This document shows, one piece after another, positions 8,688-16,057 of a DNA stretch of 64,000 bases. The stretch comes from Bacillota bacterium (GTDB lineage Bacteria > Bacillota > Clostridia > DSM-8532): assembly GCA_023415825.1 (NCBI GenBank), contig JAEZJF010000010.1:196810-260809 (forward strand). The letters run 5' to 3'. The notes beneath the pieces are model-generated. The model made no database searches, had not been told where the DNA came from, and saw nothing but the letters and a program-made list of their open reading frames with translations. The first letter of the stretch is position 1; every line of letters begins with the position of its first letter. A program made the position numbers and the translations under genes.

Positions 8688-10143
8688 TGAACTGCTGAAA
8701 GAAAACTACGAAAAATGGAAGAATGAAGATTATGTTTATACAAAGGTAAACGGAACGTATCAGCCTATATCCTTTGGTATGATAATTGAACATTCGGTTT
8801 ACCTTGCAGAAGCATTATTGGCAATGCAATTAAAAGGCAAAAAAATCATTATTTATGGAAAGAATTCAATAGAATGGATGATTTCCGATCTGGCAATCAT
8901 GAGCTATGTCGGAATCAGTGTTGGAATTGATAAAGAATGGCGGCTGCAGGATGTTAAAAATGTGATTGAGCTAGTGCATGCCGATGCAATCATCTATTGT
9001 GATAGTAAGAAGGAAATAATAGATCATATTAAGGCGGATTATAAAGATATGATTTGTATTTCTATGCTGGACGATTTTCCGGTTCTGATTGAAAAAGGAA
9101 AAAACATTAAAGAACAAAAGGAAGAATTTTTTCATTTTGAAAAAAGAGATCATGAAGAATGTTTGAGGGTTGTATTTACATCTGGTACAACCTCTTTTCC
9201 CAAAGCGGTTATGTTATCAGAAAAAAATATTTTCGCAGGTTGGAACAGTTTGAAAATAAGAGCACCAATGGATGAGACAGATATTTGCTACTTATTTTTA
9301 CCGTTGCATCATACATATGCGGGAATTTATAACTTTATATATTCTTTAATTTCTGGAATGAAAATTTATCTGAGTTCCGGGGTTGAGAAAATTGCTGGCG
9401 AGTTATCTGAGGTGCAGCCAACAGTGTTTTGCGCAGTGCCTCTTATATACAAGAGATTCTATGAAGCAGTTGGTAGAGATATCAATAAATTGTCTAATAT
9501 TTTTGGTAAGAGAATAAAGTATTTGTTTACCGGCGGAGCCTATCTGGATGAACAAATACGAAAGGACTATCGGGAAGCCGGGCTGAATCTTTTGGCTGCT
9601 TATGCGCTGTCAGAAACCGCATCCTCTTTCTCAATTGATTATTCTCACAGTAAAAATCTAAAAAGTGTGGGAAGGATTTTTGAGGATATTGAGGTAAAAA
9701 TTGATAGGCCGAATGAGCACGGAGAAGGAGAAATCCTGGTAAGAGGAGACAATGTTTTCATCGGCTATATGAATAATGAAGTAGCAACTGGACTTGCATT
9801 CGATTCAGAAGGATATTTTCGTACAGGAGATCTGGGCTATATTGACGAAGAAAATAACTTATATCTGAGCGGGAGGAAAAAAAGAATTATCTTGATGGAT
9901 AGTGGAGAAAACATTTATCCGGACAATATTGAGCAGAAAATAATAAGAAAAAATGAGAATATAAGTAGTGCTAAAGTATTTATATCTGATAGTAAATTGA
10001 AAGCATATATATATTTAAAGAGAGAAGATACTGTAGATTATAAGAAATTTGTAGAGGACTTAAACAAGGAATTGCCTAAGTCTGAAAGAATTGGTTCTTT
10101 TGAGGTACTACTGGATTCGTTGGATAAAAGGTTAAAACAATAA
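8671..10143 (+). CDS. AMP-forming acyl/aryl ligase (ANL superfamily, acyl-CoA synthetase-like)
   Basis: Starts at TTG 8671 (a second TTG follows at 8674) behind an AGAAGGGA site, inside the end of the GNAT gene. The 490-residue protein has the ANL P-loop 'VFTSGTTSFPKA' (about residues 167-178), 'YALSETA' (about 311) and 'YFRTGDLGYIDE' (about 380), followed by the hinge and a small C-terminal domain with 'SGRKKRIILMDSGENIYP'. These enzymes adenylate a carboxylate and usually pass it to CoA or a carrier protein. Unusual points are the P-loop Gly replaced by Ser-Phe (TTSFPK rather than TTGxPK) and a shortened C-terminus without the usual 'GKxxR' catalytic lysine context. It may therefore stop at the adenylate or use a different acceptor. 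It is the last gene of the operon; no clear terminator follows. Confidence 0.8.
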   Translation: MLITFNELLKENYEKWKNEDYVYTKVNGTYQPISFGMIIEHSVYLAEALLAMQLKGKKIIIYGKNSIEWMISDLAIMSYVGISVGIDKEWRLQDVKNVIELVHADAIIYCDSKKEIIDHIKADYKDMICISMLDDFPVLIEKGKNIKEQKEEFFHFEKRDHEECLRVVFTSGTTSFPKAVMLSEKNIFAGWNSLKIRAPMDETDICYLFLPLHHTYAGIYNFIYSLISGMKIYLSSGVEKIAGELSEVQPTVFCAVPLIYKRFYEAVGRDINKLSNIFGKRIKYLFTGGAYLDEQIRKDYREAGLNLLAAYALSETASSFSIDYSHSKNLKSVGRIFEDIEVKIDRPNEHGEGEILVRGDNVFIGYMNNEVATGLAFDSEGYFRTGDLGYIDEENNLYLSGRKKRIILMDSGENIYPDNIEQKIIRKNENISSAKVFISDSKLKAYIYLKREDTVDYKKFVEDLNKELPKSERIGSFEVLLDSLDKRLKQ

Positions 10144-10244
10144 GATAAACAGCACTTTGTATTAGTCAATATAATCTGTCATATTTTCAAGAAAATCATG
10201 GCACAGGGAATAGAAAATTATGGTATGATTATTGCCATAATGAA

Positions 10245-10661
10245 ATGCTTAGGATTACTTATGGTTTTGGGTGCATAGATCAATTTCTTTGGATATATAC
10301 CCCATATGCGGAAAACGAAAACTTAGATCTGCTAAAGCAAGTTGAAGTTATTAATAATGCATATTTGGAGATGAAAGAGGAGTTTCCTGAAGATTATACG
10401 TTTGATGTTTTCCCGGAAAAAGGGGGGCTATTGCCCTTTGGGGGCACTGAAAATGGAGACGTATTATACTGGTTAACTAGCGATAATAATACTCCCTGGT
10501 TAATTGTAGTTTATGATAACAGGCATTCAGAATATATTGAATACAGCAAAAGCATAATAGATTTTTTATATGAACTATCAACTAAAGGGATAGTATGCAG
10601 TATATTCCCAAGTGGTTTTCCAAGTAATAACACTAAGTATTACTCTGTTGATGAAATATAG
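10245..10661 (+). CDS. SMI1/KNR4 (SUKH) family protein, N-terminally short
   Basis: The 138-residue product begins almost directly at 'YGFGCIDQFLWIYTP' and continues with 'GGLLPFGGTENGDVLYWLT', both hallmarks of the SUKH/SMI1-KNR4 fold used by many contact-dependent immunity proteins. Full members have about 30-40 residues before the first block (an LPxDYxxF-like helix). The upstream in-frame sequence back to the stop at 10146 does not resemble that helix, and there is no ribosome-binding site before ATG 10245. I therefore think it is a truncated remnant or an unusually short member. No toxin, WXG or polymorphic-toxin gene is adjacent. The family call is good; functionality is doubtful. Confidence 0.55.
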   Translation: MLRITYGFGCIDQFLWIYTPYAENENLDLLKQVEVINNAYLEMKEEFPEDYTFDVFPEKGGLLPFGGTENGDVLYWLTSDNNTPWLIVVYDNRHSEYIEYSKSIIDFLYELSTKGIVCSIFPSGFPSNNTKYYSVDEI

Positions 10662-10942
10662 GTTTGACGGCATAGTAAATTATTGTTGGGTTTAGGCAAA
10701 TCGCATAATATCATATTGGGACAAAAAATTAGAAAGTGATTTTGAAAAGTTACTTTGCAAAATACACCTTGCCGCCAAGACCCCACCAGTTTCAAGCGAC
10801 ATTTTTTTGTATCCTCAAGGCACGGGGAGGCCGTAATCCTGTTACAAAGGCGGAACACCTGATGAATAAGGATAAAGTGACCCTTTAGAATATAAAACAG
10901 ATGACATTAGATTTTCTATTAAGGTATATTGGAGAAGTAATA

Positions 10943-11545
10943 ATGGGGAATACGGATAAGTTTGAAATGATAGCTAATATATATGACACATCTGAAAGAA
11001 TCCAAATTGCAAAGGTATCATCAAATGCCATTCGTGAATATGTTGTTGATGCTAAAAGGAAGAATGCTATTGATTTTGGGTGTGGAACTGGTCTTGTTGG
11101 TATGGATTTATTGAATGATTTTAAATCGATACTGTTTCTGGATACATCACAAAACATGATTCATCAGATAGAGCAAAAGATTTCTAGTTCTAATATACAG
11201 AACGCAGCCACGTTATGCTTTGATTTTGAAAAAGATAGTCTTTCGGATTTACATGCTGACTATATTTTTATGGCTCAGGTTTTACTCCATATTAATGATG
11301 TTGAATTAGTTTTATTAAGATTATACGAGGTTCTAAAAGAAAGCGGACATTTACTAATCGTAGATTTTGATAAAAATGAAGAAATAGTTTCAGATATGGT
11401 TCATAACGGATTTGATCAAATAGAGTTAACTGATATTATGACAAAAATAGGATACAGGGATATTCAATCTAAAACTTTTTATGCTGGAAGTAAAATTTTC
11501 ATGGGGCATGATGCATCTTTGTTTATTCTTGATTCTCAGAAATAG
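10943..11545 (+). CDS. Class I SAM-dependent methyltransferase
   Basis: Start chosen at ATG 10943, which has GGAGA eight bases upstream, rather than the longer in-frame ATG at 10901 without such a site. The 200-residue product carries SAM motif I 'AIDFGCGTGLVGMDLL' (about residues 41-56) and the acidic end of strand 2 'LFLDTSQNM'. A 'MAQVLLHI' motif-IV-like strand and 'SGHLLIVDFD' follow, the normal UbiE/Methyltransf_25 layout. The acceptor is not predictable. It stands alone between the SUKH-like ORF and a lipoprotein gene, with about 280 bases upstream in which I see no gene or clear signal. Confidence 0.85.
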   Translation: MGNTDKFEMIANIYDTSERIQIAKVSSNAIREYVVDAKRKNAIDFGCGTGLVGMDLLNDFKSILFLDTSQNMIHQIEQKISSSNIQNAATLCFDFEKDSLSDLHADYIFMAQVLLHINDVELVLLRLYEVLKESGHLLIVDFDKNEEIVSDMVHNGFDQIELTDIMTKIGYRDIQSKTFYAGSKIFMGHDASLFILDSQK

Positions 11546-11660
11546 AGCTAGTAATATTTCATTCCGTTACTGGATTTAAATCTTACTATGCACTTATTAA
11601 CGATTGTAGTATTTCACATTCTCAGTTATCGGAAACCGAAATTATTTTATGGAGGTACCT

Positions 11661-12737
11661 ATGAAAAGCACAAGATACTTTGCGCTTGCCATGGCAATGG
11701 TCTTGCTGATGGCATTAGCTGCTTGTTCAGATAATTCCAAGCCGATCAACGAACCTACATCCTCATCGCAACCATCAGGGCAAATTTATTTGTATGGGGA
11801 ACAGCATGGCGTAGAAAAATTATTGGATAAAGAATTAGAGTTATGGAGTGAATACTACAACAATGAAAATATGCGACATTTATTTGTTGAACTTCCGTAC
11901 TATACCGCAGAGTTTTTAAACATTTGGATGCAGTCAGATAGCGATGATATTTTAGATGAGATATATGATGATTGGATCGGTACGGCGTCGCATACCCCTT
12001 ATATTAAGGAGTTTTATAAGAAGATAAAAAACAAGTGTCCCGAAACGATTTTTCATGGTACGGATGTTGGCCACCAGTATGATACTACCGGAGAAGGATT
12101 TTTGGAGTATCTAGAAATGAATAACATGAAAGGCTCTGAGCAATATTTGTTGGTGCAGGAAGCTATTGAGCAAGGTAAGTATTACTATAGGAATTCTGAT
12201 GATGTGTATCGTGAAAATAAAATGGTGGAGAACTTTATCCGCGAATTTAATAATTTAAGTGGCGAAAGCGTTATGGGGATTTACGGTGAAGCACATACCG
12301 GTCTTGATGCCATGGACTACATGACCCGCTCTGTTCCCTGCATGGCAAATCAGCTAAAAGAGGTTTACGGCAACATCATTTATTCGGAGGACTTAACTTG
12401 GTTAGCGAAAGATATTGAACCGACTAGAGTGGACACTATTGTAGTTAACGAAAAAAAATATGAGGCATCGTATTTTGGGAAACAAGATTTGACCGGATTT
12501 AAAGATATTGCATACCGGGAGTTTTGGCGCTTGGAGAATGCGTATAATGATTTCAAGGATAAGCCAAAAACAGGCGATGTATTGCCTAATAACAATTATC
12601 CGATGCTGATAGAAATAGGGCAAGTTTTTGTTATAGACTATACAAAAACAGATGGCTCGCTTGTAAGAATGTATTACCGTTCTGATGGGTGTGTTTGGGA
12701 CGGTATGCCGTCAACGGAGGAGTTTACAGCAGAGTGA
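11661..12737 (+). CDS. Lipoprotein with TIKI/ChaN-like domain
   Basis: Start chosen at ATG 11661, five bases after GGAGG; the ATG at 11649 overlaps that site. The 358-residue product has a lipoprotein signal 'MVLLMALAAC' with the lipidated Cys at about residue 22, then a Ser/Pro/Gln-rich linker. The soluble domain begins 'IYLYGEQHG' and contains 'HLFVELPYY', 'FHGTDVGHQYDTTGE' and 'GIYGEAHTG'. The paired GE-x-H elements resemble the TIKI/ChaN/erythromycin-esterase superfamily of metal-dependent or haem-binding proteins. It would sit on the outer face of the cell membrane. I cannot name a substrate. The lipoprotein part is firm, the superfamily tentative. Confidence 0.65.
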   Translation: MKSTRYFALAMAMVLLMALAACSDNSKPINEPTSSSQPSGQIYLYGEQHGVEKLLDKELELWSEYYNNENMRHLFVELPYYTAEFLNIWMQSDSDDILDEIYDDWIGTASHTPYIKEFYKKIKNKCPETIFHGTDVGHQYDTTGEGFLEYLEMNNMKGSEQYLLVQEAIEQGKYYYRNSDDVYRENKMVENFIREFNNLSGESVMGIYGEAHTGLDAMDYMTRSVPCMANQLKEVYGNIIYSEDLTWLAKDIEPTRVDTIVVNEKKYEASYFGKQDLTGFKDIAYREFWRLENAYNDFKDKPKTGDVLPNNNYPMLIEIGQVFVIDYTKTDGSLVRMYYRSDGCVWDGMPSTEEFTAE

Positions 12738-12764
12738 GTTTAAATTATGGGTCTTCTAAAAAAC

Positions 12765-12810
12765 GGTCAATGGATTTAAAATAAAACTAATCCACTGACC
12801 GATTAGGTCA
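12765..12810. promoter_or_regulatory. TetR-type operator cluster upstream of 12827 gene
   Basis: Two overlapping dyads sit just before the TetR gene. The sharper one is TGACC-GATTA-GGTCA at 12796-12810, a perfect 5-bp inverted repeat with a 5-base centre, typical of TetR-family operators. A wider repeat pairs GGTCAATGGATT (12765-12776) with AATCCACTGACC (12789-12800), one mismatch. Position 17 bases before the start codon suggests autorepression of the regulator and its downstream hydrolase. Confidence 0.6.
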
Positions 12811-12826
12811 ATCAAGGAGTAAAAGC

Positions 12827-13435
12827 ATGAACTCCAAGTATTTTGATTTGCCATCTGAAAAACAGAAGAATTTAATTAATGCAGGATATAAGGCATTTGC
12901 TTTATATCCGTATAAAAAAGCTTCTATGGCCGTGATCGCCGATGAAGCCAATATTTCAAAATCATTATTGTTTTACTATTTCAAGAATAAAAAAGAATAT
13001 TATCTTTTTTTATTTGATATGGCAATTGAGTTTTTGAAAAAGGAAAAAATGATGAAGGCCAATGATGAAAAAGTCGACTTGTTTGAATTAGTAAATAAGA
13101 CCGTCGAACGCAGACTTATGATCATGCGTGAGTACCCTTATTTAATGAAATTTGCAACCAGAGCTTACTATGAGTCTGATGAAAGAATTCAACTTGATTT
13201 GCAGATGAAGAAGGAAGAAATGACTCAGATTGGAATACGTGAGTTTCTGGATATTATTGATTATCAGCTATTTAAGAATGTGTCTGATGCAGAAATACTA
13301 GTAAATATCATTTTATATATAGCAGAAGGCTGTATGCGCGGTCAGGAGGACTTGGACAACGAAAAAATCAATGGAATTTTACCGTTGTTTCAAAAAATGA
13401 TGCTGTCTTTGAAAAGTTATTATTACAGTAAATAA
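12827..13435 (+). CDS. TetR/AcrR family transcriptional regulator
   Basis: The 202-residue protein has the TetR helix-turn-helix at residues about 10-60, ending in 'SKSLLFYYFKNKKEYYLFLF'. A helical ligand-binding domain follows with no recognisable specificity. ATG 12827 follows AAGGAG at good spacing. The dyad at 12796-12810 directly upstream is the likely autoregulatory operator. The alpha/beta hydrolase gene starts 39 bases downstream on the same strand, so the pair probably forms one unit with the hydrolase as target. Confidence 0.9.
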   Translation: MNSKYFDLPSEKQKNLINAGYKAFALYPYKKASMAVIADEANISKSLLFYYFKNKKEYYLFLFDMAIEFLKKEKMMKANDEKVDLFELVNKTVERRLMIMREYPYLMKFATRAYYESDERIQLDLQMKKEEMTQIGIREFLDIIDYQLFKNVSDAEILVNIILYIAEGCMRGQEDLDNEKINGILPLFQKMMLSLKSYYYSK

Positions 13436-13474
13436 ATTAAGGTACACTAACTAAATCAAGCAGGAGTAAATGCA

Positions 13475-14326
13475 ATGAAAGAATATGTTTTGAAATGTAA
13501 TCAGTACAATGTTGCGGTTTATGAAAACGGTTCGGGGAACATACCGCTTGTTTTGTTGCATGGCGGAGGAGTGGATTCCGCGATGCTCTCCTGGCGTGAA
13601 ATAATGAATTCCATGCCAAAACAGTATGTTGTTTATGCAATCGATCTGCTAGGATATGGAAAGAGCGACAGACCTGAAGGAATGAAGGGGGAATTGTTTT
13701 ATCAAAAGCATATATCGGTAGTAGAGAGTGTTGTGGATCAATTACATCTGAATAAATTCGTGCTATCGGGGCTTTCGATGGGCGGAGCAATTTCCATCGG
13801 ATATACCTTGAAAAACCCTGATAAAGTAGCAGCTCTGATTCCTGTAGATTCATGGGGTTTAGTGAGTAAGATGCCAATGCACAGTTTATATTATTGGTAT
13901 GTTAATACATCGCTTCTAAAAGTATCATATAGCTTGTGTGCAAAATACCGTTGGATGGTCAAATGGAGTTTAAAATATTCATTGATAGGCGATAGATCGA
14001 AGATATCCGAAACGTTGATCGATGACGTTTTTACCCTATGTCAAATCCCAAATCCTGAAGAATCAATACAGGATTATCAAAGGAGCTCCTTAACAAAGCA
14101 GGGGACTATACCGGACTACACAGAACGATTAAAAGAACTACAAATGCCGGTTCTGTTTATTAATGGAGAAAAGGATTCTCTTGTCAAAGTGAAAGATGCA
14201 GCCAGGGCATCCCAAAGTGTTAAAAACGGGCAGCTACATATTATGAAAAGCTGTAAGCATTGGCCACAGAAAGAAAGACCGGAAGAATATATTAAAGTAA
14301 TAGATGCATTTATAACCGCTCTGTAA
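13475..14326 (+). CDS. Alpha/beta-fold hydrolase
   Basis: The 283-residue protein has the oxyanion-hole 'LLHGGG' (residues 27-32) and nucleophile elbow 'GLSMGG' (Ser about 101). The acid lies in 'NGEKDSLV' (Asp about 234) and the base in 'SCKHWPQ' (His about 262), a complete catalytic triad of the alpha/beta hydrolase superfamily. No signal peptide is visible, so it is cytoplasmic. It follows the TetR gene with AGGAG at the start, and is likely controlled by it. Substrate unknown: an ester, lactone or C-C bond are all possible for this fold. Confidence 0.88.
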   Translation: MKEYVLKCNQYNVAVYENGSGNIPLVLLHGGGVDSAMLSWREIMNSMPKQYVVYAIDLLGYGKSDRPEGMKGELFYQKHISVVESVVDQLHLNKFVLSGLSMGGAISIGYTLKNPDKVAALIPVDSWGLVSKMPMHSLYYWYVNTSLLKVSYSLCAKYRWMVKWSLKYSLIGDRSKISETLIDDVFTLCQIPNPEESIQDYQRSSLTKQGTIPDYTERLKELQMPVLFINGEKDSLVKVKDAARASQSVKNGQLHIMKSCKHWPQKERPEEYIKVIDAFITAL

Positions 14327-14427
14327 GGCTTACAACATAAACAAACTCCATAACAAGATACAGTCGTAACAACTGCGATTGCAAGAGAATTCGCAGAGAG
14401 TATAACGGTGTAAGATGAATAAATAAA

Positions 14428-14475
14428 GAGCAACCACTGTCAATGTTATTTCAATTGCAAGGGCAGTGGTTGCTC
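14428..14475 (-). terminator. Terminator hairpin between convergent genes
   Basis: A perfect 12-bp inverted repeat (GAGCAACCACTG at 14428-14439, CAGTGGTTGCTC at 14464-14475) lies between the hydrolase (+) and the cfr-like gene (-). Read on the minus strand the stem is followed by TTTATTTATT, so it best serves the cfr-like gene. Confidence 0.7.
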
Positions 14476-14489
14476 ATATATTAATCCGT

Positions 14490-15572
14490 TTACAATAATA
14501 CCTCATTTTCCTTATGAAATGATTCAGCAGTTGCTATACACTCTTTTTCATCACCAAAGAGCTGTCCACATGCAGCACTGATGTCAGAACCAAATTGTGT
14601 TCTTGTAGCGGCACTAATACCATTCGCATGCAGAATATCGCGGAATCTTTTCATAGTATCTTTGTCAGATGAGGTAAATTTTCGTGACGTTTTATCTGTT
14701 GCGTTATATGGAATTAGATCCACATGGTATAAATGTGCCCAGGGGCCACGATTCTGCAACAGATGTGCCAAAGCTTTTGCATGATCTACCGAATCATTTA
14801 CACCACTTAGCATGATATAGGCAAGGAACAATCGCCGCCCGGTATGCCGTATGTGATTGTCCAATGCCTCCATTACCTCATGGAGTGGAAATGAACGATT
14901 CACAGGCATCAAATCGCTCCGCTGTTTTTCAAAAGGTGAGTGCAGCGAAAAGGCCAAATTGATTTGAGGGAACTCTTGTGTCAACCGCCTGATGCCTGGT
15001 ATGATCCCAATCGTTGATATGGTGATACGCCGTTGACTTAAACCAAACAGAGACGAATCGTTCAAAATCTTCAAGGCTTCAAATAGGTGTGGGTTTGCCA
15101 ATGGTTCACCCATTCCCATAAAGGAAACACTGTTGAGCCTATGCCCATTTAGATAAAAATACAGGAGTTGGTCTGTAATTTCATCTACAGTCATATTGCG
15201 TTTGTGACCAAGAGTTCCCGTCGCACAAAATTGGCAGCCAAAACCGCAGCCGCATTGAGACGAGATGCAAAAAGATTCCCACCCCTTTTTGTAATGTAGA
15301 TTTATCGCTTCCACGCGGTTGCCATCCAGCAGTGAAAACAAAATTTTATCCGCTTGTCCTGACGCCTGACACGCAACCGGTACCATGCAGCAGACAGATG
15401 ACCCGAAGGTACCTATCAAATTTTTCTTTAATTCTAAAGGTAATGTGCTCATCCTTTCAAAAGTTGAAATACGTTGTGAAAAGATTGCTTTTATAATTTG
15501 CTCATAGCGATAATCCGGTAACTTCATATCCGCTATAAGCCGTTTAATTGCTTCATATTTTGAGTAGTTCAT
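14490..15572 (-). CDS. cfr-like: Cfr-like 23S rRNA (adenine-2503-C8) methyltransferase, radical SAM
   Basis: Start chosen at ATG 15572 (minus), nine bases after GAGGAGG, giving 360 residues; the longer reading frame to 15656 runs into leader hairpins. The radical-SAM cluster motif C-x3-C-x2-C is at Cys109/113/116. The two catalytic cysteines of the RlmN/Cfr family correspond to Cys102 ('SFCISSQ') and Cys335 ('SAACGQLFG'). Segments 'GWESFCISSQCGC', 'TVDEITDQ', 'SFMGMGE' and 'ISTIGIIP' match Cfr more closely than housekeeping RlmN, which usually reads 'CVSSQVGC'. Cfr methylates C8 of A2503 and gives resistance to phenicols, lincosamides, oxazolidinones, pleuromutilins and streptogramin A. The gene lies alone behind a roughly 430-base leader with upstream ORFs and hairpins. 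An RlmN paralogue is the alternative. Confidence 0.8.
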   Translation of the reverse strand: MNYSKYEAIKRLIADMKLPDYRYEQIIKAIFSQRISTFERMSTLPLELKKNLIGTFGSSVCCMVPVACQASGQADKILFSLLDGNRVEAINLHYKKGWESFCISSQCGCGFGCQFCATGTLGHKRNMTVDEITDQLLYFYLNGHRLNSVSFMGMGEPLANPHLFEALKILNDSSLFGLSQRRITISTIGIIPGIRRLTQEFPQINLAFSLHSPFEKQRSDLMPVNRSFPLHEVMEALDNHIRHTGRRLFLAYIMLSGVNDSVDHAKALAHLLQNRGPWAHLYHVDLIPYNATDKTSRKFTSSDKDTMKRFRDILHANGISAATRTQFGSDISAACGQLFGDEKECIATAESFHKENEVLL

Positions 15573-15584
15573 GTAGGCTTTCCT

Positions 15585-15612
15585 CCTCTTGAAAATTGAA
15601 ATCATCAAGAAG
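15585..15612 (-). promoter_or_regulatory. Ribosome-binding-site hairpin of the cfr-like gene
   Basis: On the minus strand CUUCUUGA (15612-15605) can pair with UCAAGAGG (15592-15585), eight pairs with one G-U. This covers the 5' half of the GAGGAGG ribosome-binding site at 15588-15582. It would lower translation unless opened, as in translational attenuation of other ribosome-methylase genes. Confidence 0.5.
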
Positions 15613-15688
15613 CAAAGCCAGCATGAGCGGCGGTTATTCTCTATTACTCCATGCAAAGACCGCCAGCAGCATCTGGCTTTGCATGGAG
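15612..15688 (-). promoter_or_regulatory. Mutually exclusive leader hairpins upstream of the cfr-like gene
   Basis: Two alternative helices share the same bases. Helix 1 is a perfect 12-bp repeat, CTCCATGCAAAG paired with CTTTGCATGGAG (15688-15677 with 15658-15647). Helix 2 pairs GCAAAGCCAG (15682-15673) with CTGGCTTTGC (15621-15612) and GGCGGT (15664-15659) with ACCGCC (15634-15629). Helix 1 lies within the 26-codon leader ORF, so a ribosome stalled there would change the folding. This is the layout of an antibiotic-sensing attenuator. Confidence 0.6.
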
Positions 15689-15724
15689 TTCGTCATGAGT
15701 AACGGCAATTTTATCACTATTCAT
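15644..15724 (-). CDS. Leader peptide of the cfr-like gene (26 codons)
   Basis: A short ORF on the minus strand begins ATG at 15724, shortly after AAAGGGTGA, and ends TAA at 15646-15644. The peptide starts MNSDKIAV and ends GGLCME. It ends 71 bases before the cfr-like start, and its 3' half encodes both arms of the 12-bp hairpin. Its position, good ribosome-binding site and overlap with alternative structures fit a regulatory leader peptide. It has no recognisable function as a protein. Confidence 0.55.
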   Translation of the reverse strand: MNSDKIAVTHDELHAKPDAAGGLCME

Positions 15725-15764
15725 AGTTTCACCCTTTTCCTTATTTATAGGTGCAATAATTTAT

Positions 15765-15807
15765 TAATAAAAAATGAGATGCAAGAAAGTCACTTCTTGC
15801 ATCTCAT
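15765..15807 (-). terminator. Intrinsic terminator, possibly a cfr-leader attenuator
   Basis: A perfect 14-bp stem (ATGAGATGCAAGAA at 15774-15787, TTCTTGCATCTCAT at 15794-15807) with a 6-base loop is followed on the minus strand by TTTTTAT. It lies after the polymerase/YolD operon. It also lies between the promoter at 16010-16038 and the cfr-like gene, so it can act as operon terminator, leader attenuator, or both. Confidence 0.75.
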
Positions 15808-15820
15808 AAATATAGCAAAG

Positions 15821-15940
15821 TCAAACCAAATCAGATATTGTAAGACAAAACTTATATGAGTGAAGAGGTATCAAACTTTCATGCAATCGCACAACAAAAG
15901 CAACAGCAGACTTCCTGTCTGTAATTTCTTTGTTATGCAT
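15821..15940 (-). CDS. Possible first upstream ORF in the cfr-like leader (39 codons)
   Basis: Between the promoter at 16010-16038 and the terminator at 15765-15807 an ORF runs from ATG 15940 to TGA 15821 on the minus strand. The product starts MHNKEITD and ends TISDLV. No good ribosome-binding site precedes this ATG. A second frame starting at TTG about ten bases earlier sits behind AAAGGTG. The codons around CCTCTTCACTCAT can pair with the first arm of the terminator, as an antiterminator would. Coding status is uncertain. Confidence 0.3.
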   Translation of the reverse strand: MHNKEITDRKSAVAFVVRLHESLIPLHSYKFCLTISDLV

Positions 15941-16009
15941 AATAATATTAACAAGAAAATTTAATCACCTTTCCACCTCAAATTATCAAAATTTTTAATA
16001 ACATAGGCT

Positions 16010-16038
16010 AGTATAACTCAGTTTCATAGAATGGTCAA
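16010..16038 (-). promoter_or_regulatory. Sigma-A promoter for the cfr-like leader transcript
   Basis: On the minus strand TTGACC (16038-16033), a 17-base spacer and TATACT (16015-16010) form a near-consensus promoter just after the YolD-like gene. Transcripts from here would carry a leader of about 430 bases before the cfr-like start at 15572. The remaining bases between 15808 and 16009 hold only the candidate upstream ORF. Confidence 0.65.
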
Positions 16039-16057
16039 TAAACTTCTCGGTTAAGTA

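Noticed and set aside
10199..10235. TGGCAC resembling a sigma-54 -24 element before the SUKH-like ORF
   Set aside because: No TTGC element follows at the required spacing and no sigma-54 activator is nearby.
13437..13877. 146-codon minus-strand ORF
   Set aside because: It lies wholly opposite the alpha/beta hydrolase, which has a complete catalytic triad, and shows no family resemblance.
15774..15807. Strong dyad as a CRISPR repeat or IS end
   Set aside because: Only one copy, with a T tract on the minus strand; it is a terminator hairpin.
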